A DNA stretch of 64,000 nucleotides from Nautilus pompilius (GCA_018389105.1 JACATO010000310.1:310001-374000); one strand, 5' to 3'; shown: positions 1-14,978, counted from the stretch's first letter. The notes: a model not told the origin generated them from the sequence alone. Translations and numbers: made by a program.

Positions 1-3000
1 TGGCCGAAACTAATCAAGTACTTTTTTGAATGTAGTGAATATTTGTAAATGTCCCATAAACATTAAATATAATTTTTCTTTACTAATTCTGGACATATTT
101 CTGTATGGATATAAGTATTTTCTTTACAACAAGTAAACTTTACAGTATATTCTTGGAAAAATGGAATATGTGCACTAGTCTATGAAAAAGCATTTCTTTT
201 CTGTGCAAATATTTGATTTATCTTAATTGCTACAGGCACATTTTGTGATTGTCATTCTTACTTATCACTGTTGTAAGGTCAGCAATCAAGTGATGTCTTT
301 TAGTCATTGCAGTCATACTTCTCATAAATGTGTTCTTCACATTTCCCTATATAACATTATAAACATTTGATAAGTATCATTAATGAGCATTGTGATAAGG
401 AGAAATTTTCTTCAGTAAACAGAGCATACCTTATCTAGATAAGACTAGTTGATGACAAATCGATGGTATCAGAAGGTAAAAACTTATGGTTTTCATACTG
501 AATATAAATAACGTTTTCTGAAAGCACCCATTGGCCAGATACTTTGCTTTTATTATATTTTTGGGATTGCCTTAACATGTCATCAGCCCCCAACTCCAAC
601 AGCAGTCGACCAATTTTCTTGAATTATGAATACTCATTACTTACAGATTTTATTATCATCTTAGGAAAAAAAAAACTTTGGGTCAGTGGTTGACCAAAGA
701 TGACATTCTGAAAATTTCTGATTTTTTTCTTTCTTTTCTTTTTTGGTAACTGCTCTGATTTTTGACAAAATTTTCCAACATTTGTTTTTAAAACCATTAT
801 TCAAAAAAAAAAAAAAAAAAAAAATTATTGACTGTGACTCATTAAAATATCTTATTTTACTGTTTTTCAGTTTTGGAGTTAAATCAAAACAATCTTTATA
901 TTTCTTAAAATGCTAGGTTATAATGAAAATTTCTGAGATATCTTGAATTTTATTGTAACTTCAAATTTGCATATTTGTTAAAGTTAATATTTCTAATTTT
1001 AGAAGCAAATTAAAAAAAAAACAAAAAAAGCCAACAGTTAATGGGTGCATTTGACAGATTTATAGTAGTTGTAAATGTTCTTCATTTGAGAAAAAGTATT
1101 TACCATAGATTGTGGTAGATAAGTTAATATCAAAGAAATAAAAGGAAAAGAATCTTCAGGAAGATGAGAATTGAAACTTTAGAAATTGCATATGTATCAG
1201 AAACCTAAAATTTATTGTTGCACTGGAATGTCATGCTAGAAAGGGTGAAGGTTGTGTAACACTTGATATTGTAGCCAATACAAACTTCATTGATTAAAAA
1301 AAAAAAACAGCCTATTTAATGTGAACCTACCAGAAACCTTCCAATTATTAGTTGGAGAAGAACCCAGTGCAAAACAGACCATTACAGAATAGTAAGAGAA
1401 ACCATGCTATTGGCTAGATATCACGCACCGCACCCCCTTTCCTAACCCAACAGGAACTGAACTGTGGGTGGCACAATATCTATGAACATCCTAAAATCAG
1501 TGGTTGGATTGGTATTGTAAATGTAAAATATCTCTTGTTAGCCTTTCAGTGATGGGAATTAAGTGCAAGAGTTTAACATTTTCTCTTGTGTGTGTTCTTT
1601 GTACTGTGAAATCAAAGCAGTTCTCTCTACACTGGAGTTGAAATTTCAGTATAAAAGACATAGGCTAAGCACTAAATTAAGGATAACCAATGTTATATTA
1701 AAAAATTCAAATCTCTCACGTTTACAAACAGCAGAAATTTTAGTATTAGTCAGTTGATTTTAATCAGAACTGTAAAGCTTGTATGTATTTATCTACAAAA
1801 ATTGGCAAGTTAGTCATGATTTCCTTGATTATCAAGAGACAGCTTTCTAGAAAATCAATGTTTTTGCTGTAATTCTGGGTCTTTTACTTTTATCACCATA
1901 GAAACAATTTTTAACAACCACTAAAATGTTGCACTGCCAAATGTGGTATGTGTATTCTTTAATCTTAATTTTAATATTAGTTTTTGCCTAATTATTTTAA
2001 TAGTGCTTTATTTATTTTTTTACCAGTTCATTTTTATTACCTTATTAACTTGCACTCTTAGTCTTTTAATTATTAGACTTGGCATAAGTGCTTCACATTT
2101 TGGCCTATCACACTATTACACTATTTGCAGCCATTTACACACTAATGTAATTAAGTGCGTGTTAAATTGTTTATTGATATTTACTCATGCAAGTGAAATA
2201 AAAATGTGAACTTTCACAGAAATAAAAGTATATATAAGCTATTAAAATAATGTGGATTTTGTTTGTTTTTGTGTGTGACTTTTGAAAATTGCCAAGTGGA
2301 AACCTTGTAGTTTACTTTAAATTATGTATTTCCAAATTTATTATAATGAAAACTTAAAAAAAAAACAAAAAATTTTTAAAGATAAACCTTTAAAAAACTT
2401 AGTAAAGAGGAAGTCCTGTTAAACCAACATTTATACAGATGCATCCTAAATCTTTTACATTAAATGTGGCGATTACACCTGAAACTGCTAGGTAAATGGT
2501 TTTTAATACTATGTATTTATATGAAACCTAGGCAGATACAATTACAGTGATTCTATTTAAGCCGGTTTTCATTTGAGCATTTCTTATATATAAGATAGAA
2601 AAATACTTAAGTGTAAAATGGTACTTTAACATATTTCACTTAAATACTTTTGAAAAAAATTAAGTAATGGAGGTAATGTTTGCCATAGTATTGTCAAGTA
2701 CTATTTTTAGATAATATTTTTGATTCTTTCATAGTGCATTCTAGTGGAATATGGACAGTTTCAAAACAAATGTGCTTTAAAGCTGTCACAAAATTAGCAC
2801 TAAATACAGTGGTCTTGTTTTTGCACAGGTAACTTGTTTGGATATTGGTAGTACACACCAACTAAAAGTTTACCATGATGAATCAGGTCTTAAAGTGGAA
2901 AATAAAAAAAAGTTTCAGCTTTTTAAAAAAAAAAATATACAATTGTCTCATTTTAAAATTTAAAATCTTTTTTGATTATCAAATTTAAAATTAATAATTG

Positions 3001-3600
3001 ATACTCCATTAGTATCTGTTGTTTCACATTTTCTTTTCTTTTTGATGTTATACTTTCAGATGAAAAACAAATAGGGAGAGAGCATTAAAAAATTCATGTG
3101 GCCAAAATTTGCTTAAAAAGGAATCCAGCAAAACTTAAGCTTTTACCACTGGAATTTTGTAGAGTTATCATATTGCATTAACTCTCACAATGATTACAAA
3201 GTGGAGTTTTTGTTAACATATGCATTTTCATCTGATGAACTTTCTGACAGATTCTGATGCATATCATGGCAGATTAAAGTAATATTTGTATACATTGTTT
3301 TTTTAATTATGAGAATATTATTGTTTTATTTATTATTTAATTACATATAATGTGAATAAATGAGGGTAATCAATAAATATAACAATTTATCTTATCAGAT
3401 TATTTACACTTACTCTAACAACTCCTGGCTTTTATTAGGTAACAATAGATTGCTGAATCTGGTTGAAAATTATTAAAGTAATATGAGGACTCTCTGAAAT
3501 AATGGAACAGTGAAGTGAATTAGTGGGTAGAAGTGTTTACTGTGTACATGATTAAATGCTGAACACTTTTTCCTTTCATGGGACATTATTGGCTAGTTAG
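1..3600. other. AT-rich sequence without recognised gene
   Basis: Intronic or intergenic AT-rich DNA. It holds homopolymer runs (22 A at 803-824; several 8-12 base A or T runs) but no ORF with family resemblance and no splice-flanked exon that I could recognise. If the kinesin transcript starts upstream of the window, this is intron. Confidence 0.5.
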
Positions 3601-4129
3601 TGTGTTGGGGGGGATAAGAGAATGATTGCTAAAATTTTTCAGCTGTTAAATGGTTGTATGTACTGTATGATTGATTTTGCAATTTCTCAAAATCATATAT
3701 CTGCTGCATAACATTGACCTGGAAGATTGTTATTTTCAATCCTACACATTGAATGTGCAGTTGTTTATTTTCCATGGCCAATGTTAAACATTTGCAGATG
3801 GTGAATTTGAAGCAATGAACCTTATAAATTAGATTTTTTATAAACCTGGCTATAATGAATGATCCCATCTCAGAAGTGCTTAAAGGTCCAGAGTGATGTG
3901 GGCACATGCAGTGGTTAGAAATAGAATGGATCACAGATGCTAAAGAATCCGAACGATTTAAAATTCTGGCAGTCTCCAGTCAACAGTTGAAAATAATGAT
4001 TAGTATGATGATAGCCACAATTTGATCCAAAAACACACACAGAGATTATATTCATAAAAGTGGTCAGATCTAGACTAAGCAGAGGCAGACCACTTTAGTA
4101 ATGTTGGGAATACAACAGGTTATTAACCA

Positions 4130-4430
4130 CCCATCTATTCAGAACAGTATAATTTAAGAACTTAGATTACTAATGCATGATGTACTGGTGTTGCATCTTG
4201 TTGGAAACACTGATTGAATAATACCTTATTCTCCCAGTTGTAGAACAAACTACTACTACAACATATGTAGATATGGGTTCTATAATACTTTCCTGCTTCC
4301 ATGTTATTGCCAACCATTTTCAAACCAACATCTCTGCTATACCAAATCTGCTGGTACATTTTCCTGCCAGTGGTTCCCCTCCCATAAAGAAATACAACAA
4401 CAAAGCCTTTATTTTCATGAAGTAAAGCAA
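4130..4430 (-). pseudogene. IS630/Tc-like transposase fragment, C-terminal half
   Basis: The minus-strand reading contains FQQDATPVHHALV, matching the second catalytic block (FQQDGAPPHxA) of the IS630/mariner-related transposases common in invertebrate genomes. A degraded WMGG block follows at the spacing where WIGRRGP occurs in those proteins. Stops interrupt it on both sides. A matching N-terminal HTH-like fragment lies at 6228-6425 on the same strand, which suggests one element split by the sequence in between. Resemblance is from remembered family sequence; the fragment is short. Confidence 0.45.
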
Positions 4431-4439
4431 TAACTGATG

Positions 4440-5720
4440 TCCTGCAGGTACGTTATTAACACACGATTGGGAAAATATGTTTGATGCAGTCATTCAATTC
4501 CATGTACTTTCTTCTTTTCATAGGCATTTGTCTTCCCCCATGGCTTGTATGATTGAATTTTCATTCAACATCTGTTCTTTCTTTATGCTTTCTATGAGCT
4601 TGAAGGTATTTGGATATCTATTTCCCATCAGATGTTGCATCTTGTTATGCCATCCCTCCAGCTCATTGTTTGCTTTTGTATCATCTTGCATGCAGTAGTT
4701 GACCATGTTCATGAGTTTAGTAGAATGGAATGCAGAGAGTGTTGTCAACTTAGCTAAGTGACTTCGAAGTAATTAACAATTCTGTCAGCTTGCTGGCCCA
4801 CTGTCAGAATGCTCATTTAGGATGAGTGCTTTAAATGTATTAGCTACTTGGTTGATTGATGCGAAAATCAGTGCTGGGAGACTCCTACCTCACTTATGAA
4901 TCAAACTCTCCTCCTTTATCTTAGTGTAATGTTGTGTAGCCTTTTGTTTGCCTCTGCAACAGGTGGAAGAAATAGCCTGAAACTTGTACCCTCTGAAATT
5001 CTCAGAATGAATGGTGGCAAGTTAAAAATTGGACATCATGTGAGAGGTTTGGCCATAAGAACTTCAGGACAGAGAATAGCCTTTGATAGATGGCAGTGAT
5101 TTTGATGGTAAGAAGTGTGTAAGTGTGCATACTATTAGCACAATGAACCCAAAGCATCTTGCATCAATTGTATACAGCTGTTGGAAAAGACAAGGGGCTA
5201 TGTCAAATGTGCCATCTGCTAATTAAACATTATTTTCGATCATTAAATTATGTTAAATAATGTTGAGAAAACCAAAATTCTGTCTTCACCTGGCCCCAAA
5301 TCTTTCATGAGGAAGTTCCTTCTGTTTGGTAACATGCAACTGTTTGGGAAGAACAACTTGTGTTCTCATGGAATATTGTCAGCCATATTATTACTCCATT
5401 GTATACCTTGCCAGATGGAATTAGTGGTAGGTAGATTGGCAGTCTCTGCCTCTGGGAGGTTGTTCATAATTGTTATTGTTCATACATCTGTGTCTGCTGC
5501 CTGCTGCTTCACTTCTTTCATTCTATTCTCCTCCTCTTTGTGCCATTTGATGCATGATTGTTCTTTATTAAATTTTACCATTGTTTTTCCATGAATATGC
5601 ATCCTCGCTTGGCACTGATTTGATTTGGTCACTTGCATGTGTAGAATCATAAATCTTGATCATTTTTGTTTGGTTTTTTCATAGTTGTAAATGTATCCTC
5701 TATGCAGCTTTTACAAGTTC
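4440..5720 (-). pseudogene. Decayed MULE-like transposase with FLYWCH-type N-terminus
   Basis: On the minus strand, about 5560-5650 reads like a FLYWCH finger end (QCQARMHIHGKTMVKF). Next, at about 5300-5480, comes a segment resembling the linker of FLYWCH transposases. About 4590-4690 reads TKANNELEGWHNKMQHLMG, followed by YPNTFKLIESIKKEQ, which matches the NN..EGWH....HP..WK....L..E block near the end of MULE-type (Phantom-like) transposases. Many stops and frameshifts separate the blocks, and the central catalytic region was not recognised. Ends and target duplication were not found. Confidence 0.45.
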
Positions 5721-6227
5721 TCTTACTAATTGTATCCATTCCACTTCCTTGTCATTTTGTGCCATTTCAATAAGTAGTGCTTTAAATTGTATAAATCAAG
5801 GTGCTGTGTCATCAGTGCTTGAAATAATAAATAATCATACTAACAAATTCTAGAAAATGTATACACACTTAAATGTTAGACTTATGACATAATTATAAAT
5901 TCATAACTTTATGAAAATAAATGCTTTTTTGTTGCATTTATTTATGGGGGAACATTGCCAGTAATGTGTTGTGTTACTGTAGATATATTCCTTATTGACA
6001 GGATCATAAACAGAAATGGTCCAATAATTATTAAATGTTCACTGCAGCCTATATCATAAAGTGGTGGATGATACTGCACTTCCTTGGTAAAATGTGGATT
6101 GTCTTTTGACTAGAAATAAATATTTCTGCTTCAGTCATTTATAATATTTTGTACCCTTGTTCTTGAATAGCTCTTTCCATTGTTTGGAATTATTTGAGCA
6201 GTTTGTCACATGCAGTTGCACATGCTG

Positions 6228-6425
6228 TCAAATCTCAATAAAATGGTTCAGAAACATGGGATATCTTGGATACGCTTGCAAATTCTTCTGCATGTGATAT
6301 TGCATTGGGGTATGTGGAATAACAAGTTCAGCTGATCTCTTCCTTGTTGACTTTTTGGGTGACCAATTAATGGCCTTCTCCAATGCTACATACACAATAT
6401 AGAATGTAATCTTTCTTCCATACAT
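6228..6425 (-). pseudogene. IS630/Tc-like transposase fragment, N-terminal HTH region
   Basis: An open stretch of 65 codons. INWSPKKSTRKRSAELVIPH followed by TPMQYHMQKNLQAYPRYP resembles the second helix-turn-helix of IS630-like invertebrate transposases (SPKRSTRR.S.ELGIPRTT...LKKDLK..PY). It is on the same strand as, and upstream of, the catalytic fragment at 4130-4430. The gap is occupied mainly by the MULE-like remnant, so nesting is likely. No TIRs were seen. Confidence 0.45.
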
Positions 6426-9400
6426 AGGAAAACTTTTAATGCTAGCTATGGGGAAGATTTTGTTTACCCAATTTAGTAATTACCATTTTGATAAAGGTAG
6501 CTTGAGAAATCTTTGAGACCTTCACTTGCAATTGTTTCACCAGTATTAGGTCTTTTATGAACCTAGATGCTTATTCTCTAGACCTTTTACACTGTAAGGA
6601 ATCAAATCAGCCATCATTCATTACATGAAATAAAAGATAACCACGATTAGATATGGATGAAGGAATTTATTGATCACAACATCAAGTTTCCAAACAAAGT
6701 TGATTCTAGCTATTTTTGTGGTAACATAATTTAAGCTGTAGCTGTAAATCTGTTTGTTTGTTTTTAAATACTATAGTCAGTTTTAGCTACACCCCCTTAA
6801 TAATCATCCATGACTAAAAGGTTATAAAACAATATTGTATTTATTTACCATAAATTTTATTAAATGCTTTTCTGCATGGGGTTAAGTTTTTTTCTTTTTT
6901 GGATAACTTTAAATAATATGGAAATGACTAGTTTTAGTTTTAATTCATTCATTTTAGTTAATACTAGGTCTTATTGGAAACGATCTGGTTCTGTTTTACA
7001 TATCGATAGGTGTATAGCAGTTTAGGCTTCCCATTGCTCCATCTCACTTTAGTCTCTCTTTATACCTAAGCTATGTTTATGGAATGAAAAATAACTTACA
7101 AACTTTGAAGTCTTATAGGGAAGCTAACACGGTATTTTCATGTGATGTTATCCAGTGCTGCTTACTAATTGTAATCAGTTATGTGAAAAAAACAACAATA
7201 GCATCATTACATAAGAAAAATTTGTTACATGACAAATCCTACAATGTATTTTTTAAAAAAAGTATTTATTTACAATCCATGCAAAGAATTATTTTAAATG
7301 ATTTTATGAAACAGCAACAAGTCCTTACTGCTTGATTTCCAGTTAATTCATTTCTGCTGATTTTTGTTCAAAAAAAACACAAAACCAAAATTGTTCTGCC
7401 TTAGTGTATCGCACTGATATTGGAATGTTCAATACCCCCTCACCCCTGTATGGAAGCAGTAGAACATTAGTAGAAACTAATTTGTTGCCAGTTGAAAGGA
7501 TGATAAAAACAGTAGTCATAGATTTGTTTTTTTAGGCTAAAATTGTTATGATGTTGAATTCTCCTATTTTTGCTATAAGAAGAATTTAGAAATGTCTGAA
7601 TGTGGTTGAGTTCTAAGCCTACTGAAATGTTCACCAATAATAAGATAATATGGAAGAGAGGAAAAAATTTTTTCCTTTTTTTACATAGATAACAGTGGAT
7701 ATGTAGGAAATTACAGAGTTAAGAGAATTTTAAAATGGTGAGCTTTAATTTTAATGCAAGCTGAAAATTTCTGTCATCTACATCTGATAGTAGACAGAAC
7801 TCTAGACATAATACTATCTATCAACTTGTGAATCATCATCGTTGGTAGTGTGTCTGAAATGCAGAAAATGTAGTTGAACAAAGCTAGTCTCAATAAAAAG
7901 CTTTATATAGCATAGCTCCAGGTTTCTTTAGTTGACTGTTCATTTCTGTAACTTTAGTCAGGCTGTCTGCTGGGAGGTTAATTAATGTATTTCAGGCCAA
8001 CCATTCTGTGGAAAGTGACATTGGTTGGGAGGGGGTTCCTTTTGGTAGTTCTTCATCGAGATGGAATGTAGCTTTTGTATTGATGTATCATAAGTGATTT
8101 TAAAAAAATGCTTATTTGTATGTAATGATTATTGCTTTTAGTTTTGTGTGTGGATGTATTGTGCATGTTTATATATGGTGAAAGGCCTTTTTCAACATTA
8201 TTCCAAATTGAACCATTGCAGTGTCTGTGTTATCTAAAACAAGGCACTGATGTTTGAGATTTATATTTACTGTTATGCAGGGGGTTGGTTTTTTTTTCTC
8301 CCACAAACTCAAAATAAATATTCAGATTTATAGAATGTAAAGAAATTGACTGAGTTAACTTATTTAGATATGAATAAATATGAAAGAATTTAAATATTAG
8401 GTTGAAATGAAAATATTTTGAAATTATTTATTGGGTGATTATACATAGTTAACCATTTTCAGACCTAATTATAAAGTAAAACACATTTTTAAATTAAAAA
8501 GCGATATTAATACATATACAGAAGAAAGAACATTTCAAATTATTATGTGATCATAACTGAATATACATTAAACTCTGAAAAAGTTAGGAAATATTCTGTT
8601 TGGCTTTTCTTATTTTATTATGGCTAAGAAAAATTCAGTTTATTAAACTTTTTCTGATTAACTAATTGATATAATTATCAGATTAACTCTTGTAGGAGAA
8701 GTTAATGAGTTAATTTTATTTCCACGGTTTTGTTATGATTATTTCTATAGTATTACAACCTGTAGAAGAATTATTTAATAATTTTTCATTCAGCTTGCTG
8801 TTTTATTTATTTCATCTGTATAATGACATTTTAAAACATTGATTATAATAATCCTTGGTGATGAACTGTTCTTGTTTTTTAATACTCATAATTATTGATT
8901 AAAATGTAAATATTAAATCAAATTGCTATATAGATTTATTTTGGAATTCAGAATTAAAGATAGGTTTTTAAAAGCTATAGATCTTTGCTCACTTTTTAAG
9001 CATTTTTTGGATATTTGACAAAAATATTCTCAAATTTCCATATAATTCTTTTAATTTGTAAAAAAATTAGTGGTTTAGGTCTTCCTTAATGAATGTTCAT
9101 ATGGAATTTGGCTGCTAAAGAACATACTCATTAAGTTATCGTAAAACTGTAATAAGTAGAGTATCTTCATTTAGATGGAATTTTATTAAATAAAAAATGT
9201 CTATTCTTCAGTTGAAAATATAGCTAATAATGTAGTGTTAATTTAAAAAAATGTATATATTTTTCCAATATTTTTAAAAGATTTAAATTCTACTACAGGA
9301 ATTTGCCCCATAATTCTGTATGTCTACCATCTTGAGATTTTATAGGATAACAGAGGTTATTTGTCTTATTTTATGTAACTGAAAGAATGCAGTGTTTTTC

Positions 9401-12400
9401 TTTGGATAGCAAATTATCATTTCTTAAAGTTTAAAGAATTTTAGTTATACTTAATATATTTAAATCACTCTACTATTTGTTAAAATTATTGATATTTTAG
9501 TGCTTTATGATACTTAGCTATTCAATCCTAATGATTACAAATAAATTTTGGAAGATTTCCAATCATTTACAAGTGAGTTAATATGTAGCACATTTCTCAT
9601 GTAGCTGAAATTTTTTAGGAGTAACTACTTTACTTTGCTTTTTCTTTCTCATTTATGATAATTTGCCTAAGATAAAGGCATGCACTTTAGATATCTAAAG
9701 TGCCATAATAAATTAGATTTTTAGTATGAGTTGCCCAGTAAAAAAAGATTTGGTAAATGCATTTAAAAAGATTATACTTTTAAAATTAAGAGATTCACTA
9801 CTTTGTTTATAATGTTCAGTACAGTCAACATCAGTAAAGCCCTAGATGTGAAGTTAAATAATAACCAGTGCTGATATAATTTATTGAACAATTTGATAGC
9901 CAGATTTTTTTTATAGCAGCTGAAATGCTTGAAAAGACAATTATCAAAAGAGCAAACATAAATTTGAAGTATCATTTGGTGAAGGCTTACTTAGGAAACT
10001 GGCTAAACGCCACAACAATAGGAAGGAGGCAGAAAGACTAGTAGGCATTCATTTCTAGAGGATTTTAAATTTCATACATGTTTCATAATATTATTTGAAG
10101 AAATAAATGAATATAAAATACTATTTTAAAACCTGTAACAATTTTTAGACATTGTATAAGTATATTCTTGAAGATATTTCAATAGTTTCTAACTACCTTA
10201 AAATTTCTGCATTATCTTCCCACAAGAGTTTATTGGGGAATAGTTTTTGTAAAAATGAAGTTAACTCATAAAAAGTTATAGACAAGTTTTGAATACCTAT
10301 ATGCTAATATAAAAAGTTCTTTCTAATTTTATATCATTATTTTTTCTTTTTCTTCTTCCTTGGCTGACTCATTTTTAGAAAAATTTATTAATGATACATA
10401 AGAAATAATGACAAAAAAGGTCAGTAATTACTATTGAGATAAATCAGCCCCACATCCGCTTGTGCAGGTAGAAAATTCCTTTCAATCTCTTTAGGCATAC
10501 TTGGATGCCAAGCAAGGGCAGGTCAGGCTAGCATTAATGGATATTTTTTAGTTGCAGATGTTCATGAGTTGGTTACATTGGCACTGATCATGTAATTGGC
10601 CTGCATCTATCTTAACTCATAAGGCTGCATTCATTCATATTTAAGGTAGTTTTCTCATTTAAGGTTTATTAATTAGGCATAGTTTTAATGCTGATTGCTA
10701 CAATGTGAATGTTTACTGAAAATTATCATTATCTGTTGTATTTTGACCTGAGAAAGAGATTAGTTAAAGTTATATAGTCTAAAAAAAAACAAAAAACATG
10801 CAAATTATGAATTAAAATCTAGAAAAGGTAAAATTAATAAGTTTAAGAAAAAAAAAAAGCCCCAAACTTTGAATTTCTGAAGAATAGGAAAATTACATTG
10901 AACAGCTTTTTAAAATATTGTTTTTAACTGATAATCTTCATTTTTTGTGCATAATTTAAAAATGAATAAAGAAATAACTCTTTAAATATTTTGCTTATCA
11001 GATGTACATCATACATTAAAATTAAGAAAAGAAATTTTTGATTTTTCTTTTACTTTATTCATGCTGTGCATTTTAATTTGAATTGTAAAATAACTAATTT
11101 TGTTGTTTGTTTTTTTTTGTAGATCACGCTTAACATTTACTAGGAGACAGAATTCTCCACTTATACAGGTTACTCTAGAGTTAGTTGAAGTTCATACCAC
11201 TCAAAGAGTTAAAAAAAAAAAAAAGAAAGAAAAAGTTTTATCTGTAATTTATTTTACTTGATTCCTAAAAGGATCTGTTTTGGTACCAAGCCCACCAAAT
11301 GGTTTAGCTGAGTTCTTTAGTATATTTATTAAAAATTTAAGGTGGTGGTGGTGGATGTCCTTGATAATTTGAGATAAATTTTATTTGATCACACTATTTA
11401 AACTTATATTTAATGACTTTTCGCTCTACCCTTGTGATAATTGTAAAGCTTCCTGATGTGTTCAGTATTTTCTAACTTTTAATTTTTAAAAGAAGCAAGG
11501 GTTCTTCACTTGCACAAAAGTCAACAAAATAAATGGAGATTTCAAGCAAAAGAATCAAAATTTGTTTGTTCACAGTTCAGTTCTACTTATTTTTTTTTTT
11601 TTTTGTAACAGTAAAATTCATTGCTTTTGACAACTTAAACTACATTTATTCTTGTATTATTTTGAAAAAGCTTTTCTCATAAAATATTTTAAAATTGTGC
11701 ATTGTCATGTTCACATAGATCATTGCATTTTTTGAAAAAAAAATACTAGTAGGGGCATAACCTTTCCTTTTTTAATCAATATTTTTTAAAATTTCATCAG
11801 CAGCAACAAAAATTTAAAACCTAATTCCTAGTATACACCATTGAGAGATGAATCATTTAATTTATTTTGTAAGAGTATCTTTTTCCTTAATGACAGTGAA
11901 CATAAATGCATGCCTTACTGATGTCTAGATAACCATATAATATTTGATTTGTGTTTCATCTATCTCAGATAAATTAAGGCAGTGAGTTAACTTTGGAATA
12001 TGATCTTTTAGCTCTTTCATACATGTTTCTTAATCTTCATCAGTCATCTAAGACTCAGATTTTTAAAAATACTAATAACATGGTACATACAGTTTGCGAT
12101 GTAACTCTTTTCAACATCTGTTTCTTGAATATCTAATTAACCACTATTTATTTCTTCTCTCTTTAATTTATATACAGCATTTCTACATAGAAGTTTATGA
12201 AGTGAGATAAATTAATGAATTCTTAAAACATTTTTCTTGATATGTTGATTAGATAGGATATCCTGAATCTTAGGTTAATTACTGAAAGGCCTAGACTACA
12301 ACTACAGAAGTTTGTTGAAGCATAGGGTTATTTTTAAATGGATATTAATGCAGTCGAACTAGTTTTAAGTAGCCACTCATTGGAAAAATCTAACTAGTCT

Positions 12401-13488
12401 CTTTAAATCAAGTAGGGCTTGATAAACATTCAACACTCAACTCATGTTTCTGTATCTTTAAATGAATAATATTTTAATAGCACATGTAAATGATAAATCC
12501 ATTTACATTGATGTAGTGGTAATAAGTACTGAAGTGTTCATGGGTTAAAAATGTTTTTCTCTGATATTCTTTAGATACTTGCTCTTCATTCAGTCTTTGA
12601 TGTGGCTAAATCTTGTAAGGTCAAAACTTTACAGGTTTTGTCAGACATAATTCAAGCTTAAATGGAGTTTAAGTATTGAAGTGCTACTATTATTATCGTA
12701 TCTAAATCACTACCACTCTATGTAACTAACTGTACATGTTTGAATTTTATTTAGCACAGACTATAGTAAACATGAGATCATTGTGGCTAGTAATGTATTG
12801 GGAGTAGGTCATTGAACGAAAACAATGTTTATGCAGAGTTTAAAAAAATGTTGGATTTTTATTTACGTCTTCATATATGGCGTGTTCCACTAAATAAACT
12901 TTCTTCATCAGAACTGTCACATTGATGTATAAAAAAAACAAAAAAATAATCAGTAGTACCATGGAGATAATTTATAGGTAAAAGTATAAAAATGCTTGCT
13001 TATTCTATTCCACTCACCCTCCCACATTTTCTTTTTTTAAAAAAAAACACAAACAAGCACAGATGAATTGGCAAGTAACTAATGTAAAGTTTAATTTAAA
13101 AACAGTAGCAAGGGAGGTAATTCTTTAATGGAGATAACCATAAAAGGTGGAAAAATGCTTTCCATCAAATTAGGTAGTTTTTATAATGCTTATTCAAGAA
13201 TATTTGTTCCCATCTTATTTTTATTCCTTTGATTATAAAAACAATAAGGTGACATATTTCTTACATAAATATTTCTTTTATATGCATCAAAATTTTAAAA
13301 AAATAATGCATTTTTAAAAATGTTATTAGTCATATGAATATTAGAATTATACATTTAAGGAAAAGGTTAGTTTCAGGATATATACGCATTAAAAGTTTTG
13401 ATAATGTCTCTTATTCAGAATTTTACAATGTTGCACATTTTAAAGTAGTGTTAGAGTCAACTCTATGAAATCTTGATTTCAACATTAT

Positions 13489-13510
13489 AAATAAATAATA
13501 ATAATAATAT
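13489..13510. repeat. (ATA)n microsatellite
   Basis: A short AT-only triplet repeat directly followed by a T run. It has no coding meaning. Confidence 0.7.
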
Positions 13511-13911
13511 ATTTTTTTTTTGCAAGAAATATATTATGGTTATTTGTTTATTGTTCAAATTTACAACAAAAGCTGCTGTTGGATTAAAGATGTGGTGTAT
13601 ACCAATAGTTCTTCTGAGTTTATATTTATAGGAGAAAATATTGAAATTTTTATTTCCAATGGAAACGAACAGGTTTAACAATCTGATGACAGTAGACACC
13701 TCATTCAAGTTAGTTATTGAATCTAATGTAAAGTCTACAAGTCCAATTTACATTTGTAATAAAAGTAATAAAAAGTGGAATAGTATTGATTATTTTGCTA
13801 CATTGATAAAAACAACAGGATTCTTAGTTATGGTTTTGATGACAGTGGGTACTTGATTTATGAAAATGTTCCAAGAAATGTTTTCTTCATTTTACATATG
13901 AAATCTGATGA

Positions 13912-13938
13912 AATAATAATAATAATAATAATAATAAA
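13912..13938. repeat. (AAT)n microsatellite
   Basis: About nine uninterrupted AAT units in non-coding DNA. Confidence 0.85.
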
Positions 13939-14978
13939 CTACCTAATGTCACATTTAATTGTACTTTTTACTTGTAACTATCAACGTAAGTTATGAAAGT
14001 CCAGATAATTTTTTAATGGGCTTTTAATCATCATTTTGGGATTTGAAAATTACTGCATTAGTCAATCATTAAGGTTTTAAAAATGTTACTAGAAAAATGT
14101 GGTTTAACCAATTAGAGAGGATTGCCTTGATTTTGTATTTTTCTTGATATATCTGTAATTATTCCAAGTTGGTAACAGATAAAAACTAAATAGGAACTGC
14201 TCTTAATATAAAGTAGGCCATGATATTATTTGGCATTGGATTTCAGCAAAGGGTAGTAATGTAAAAAAAAAAATATATATATATTTTTTTTCACTATCAA
14301 TTATCCATTTAATGTTAAGAAGTTTATTTTTATTTTATCACTTATTATTTGTCTTGTCACAACTTTTTAGAAATTTGCACTAAAGTTTTTGGTTCAAATT
14401 TCAATACAAGCTAATCTTCTAATTACTGCAGAAACCTCTAGTGAGTTGGAATATATTTATGTTCCTTTTTTTTAGAGCTTAAGTGGAAATGTTAATCAGA
14501 GTTTTTCCCCAAAATATTTACATTTGTAGGACATAAAACGAGGTAACCTTACTGAAACACAAGAATATTTTAAAATATTCTCTGTAGTCTCCTTGAATCT
14601 TGAGATTATCTATTCAGTGAATTCTTGAGTTCTTTCATGTGTATTAAAAAAAAAAAGTGCTTTATTTCTGTAGTATTGATGTTATATTTTTAAAATGTTT
14701 TCTGATCTTTCCTAAATTAATAGATGAGAAGATCAAATTAAGATTTTTGTTTTGTATATGAAATAATATAATACTATGCTTAGAAAGTGAAACACATTTT
14801 ATATTTTGTATGCATTATATTTTAGGAAAATTTATTATGAACAATTTACAAGTATGAATAAAATACACAACTCCCATTTTTCTTTTGTCATAATTCTGAA
14901 AACACGAAAATGAAAACTAAAATTAATTTGTAGCCTGCTTCATGATTTTCAAATTACTGATGAACTGAAGGTGTTCCT

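Larger units (their letters stand above)
6430..14950. other. Long AT-rich stretch without recognised gene
   Basis: About 8.5 kb of low-complexity AT-rich DNA with poly-A/T runs, such as those near 11210-11225 and 11591-11604. It holds small triplet repeats (for example 11341-11351 GGT) and short chance ORFs. I found no conserved protein block, TIR pair or kinesin exon in either strand. Confidence 0.5.

Noticed and set aside
1563-2209. Two short plus-strand ORFs (64 and 88 codons)
   Set aside because: Low-complexity hydrophobic frames in AT-rich DNA, with no family resemblance, splice signals or conservation evidence.
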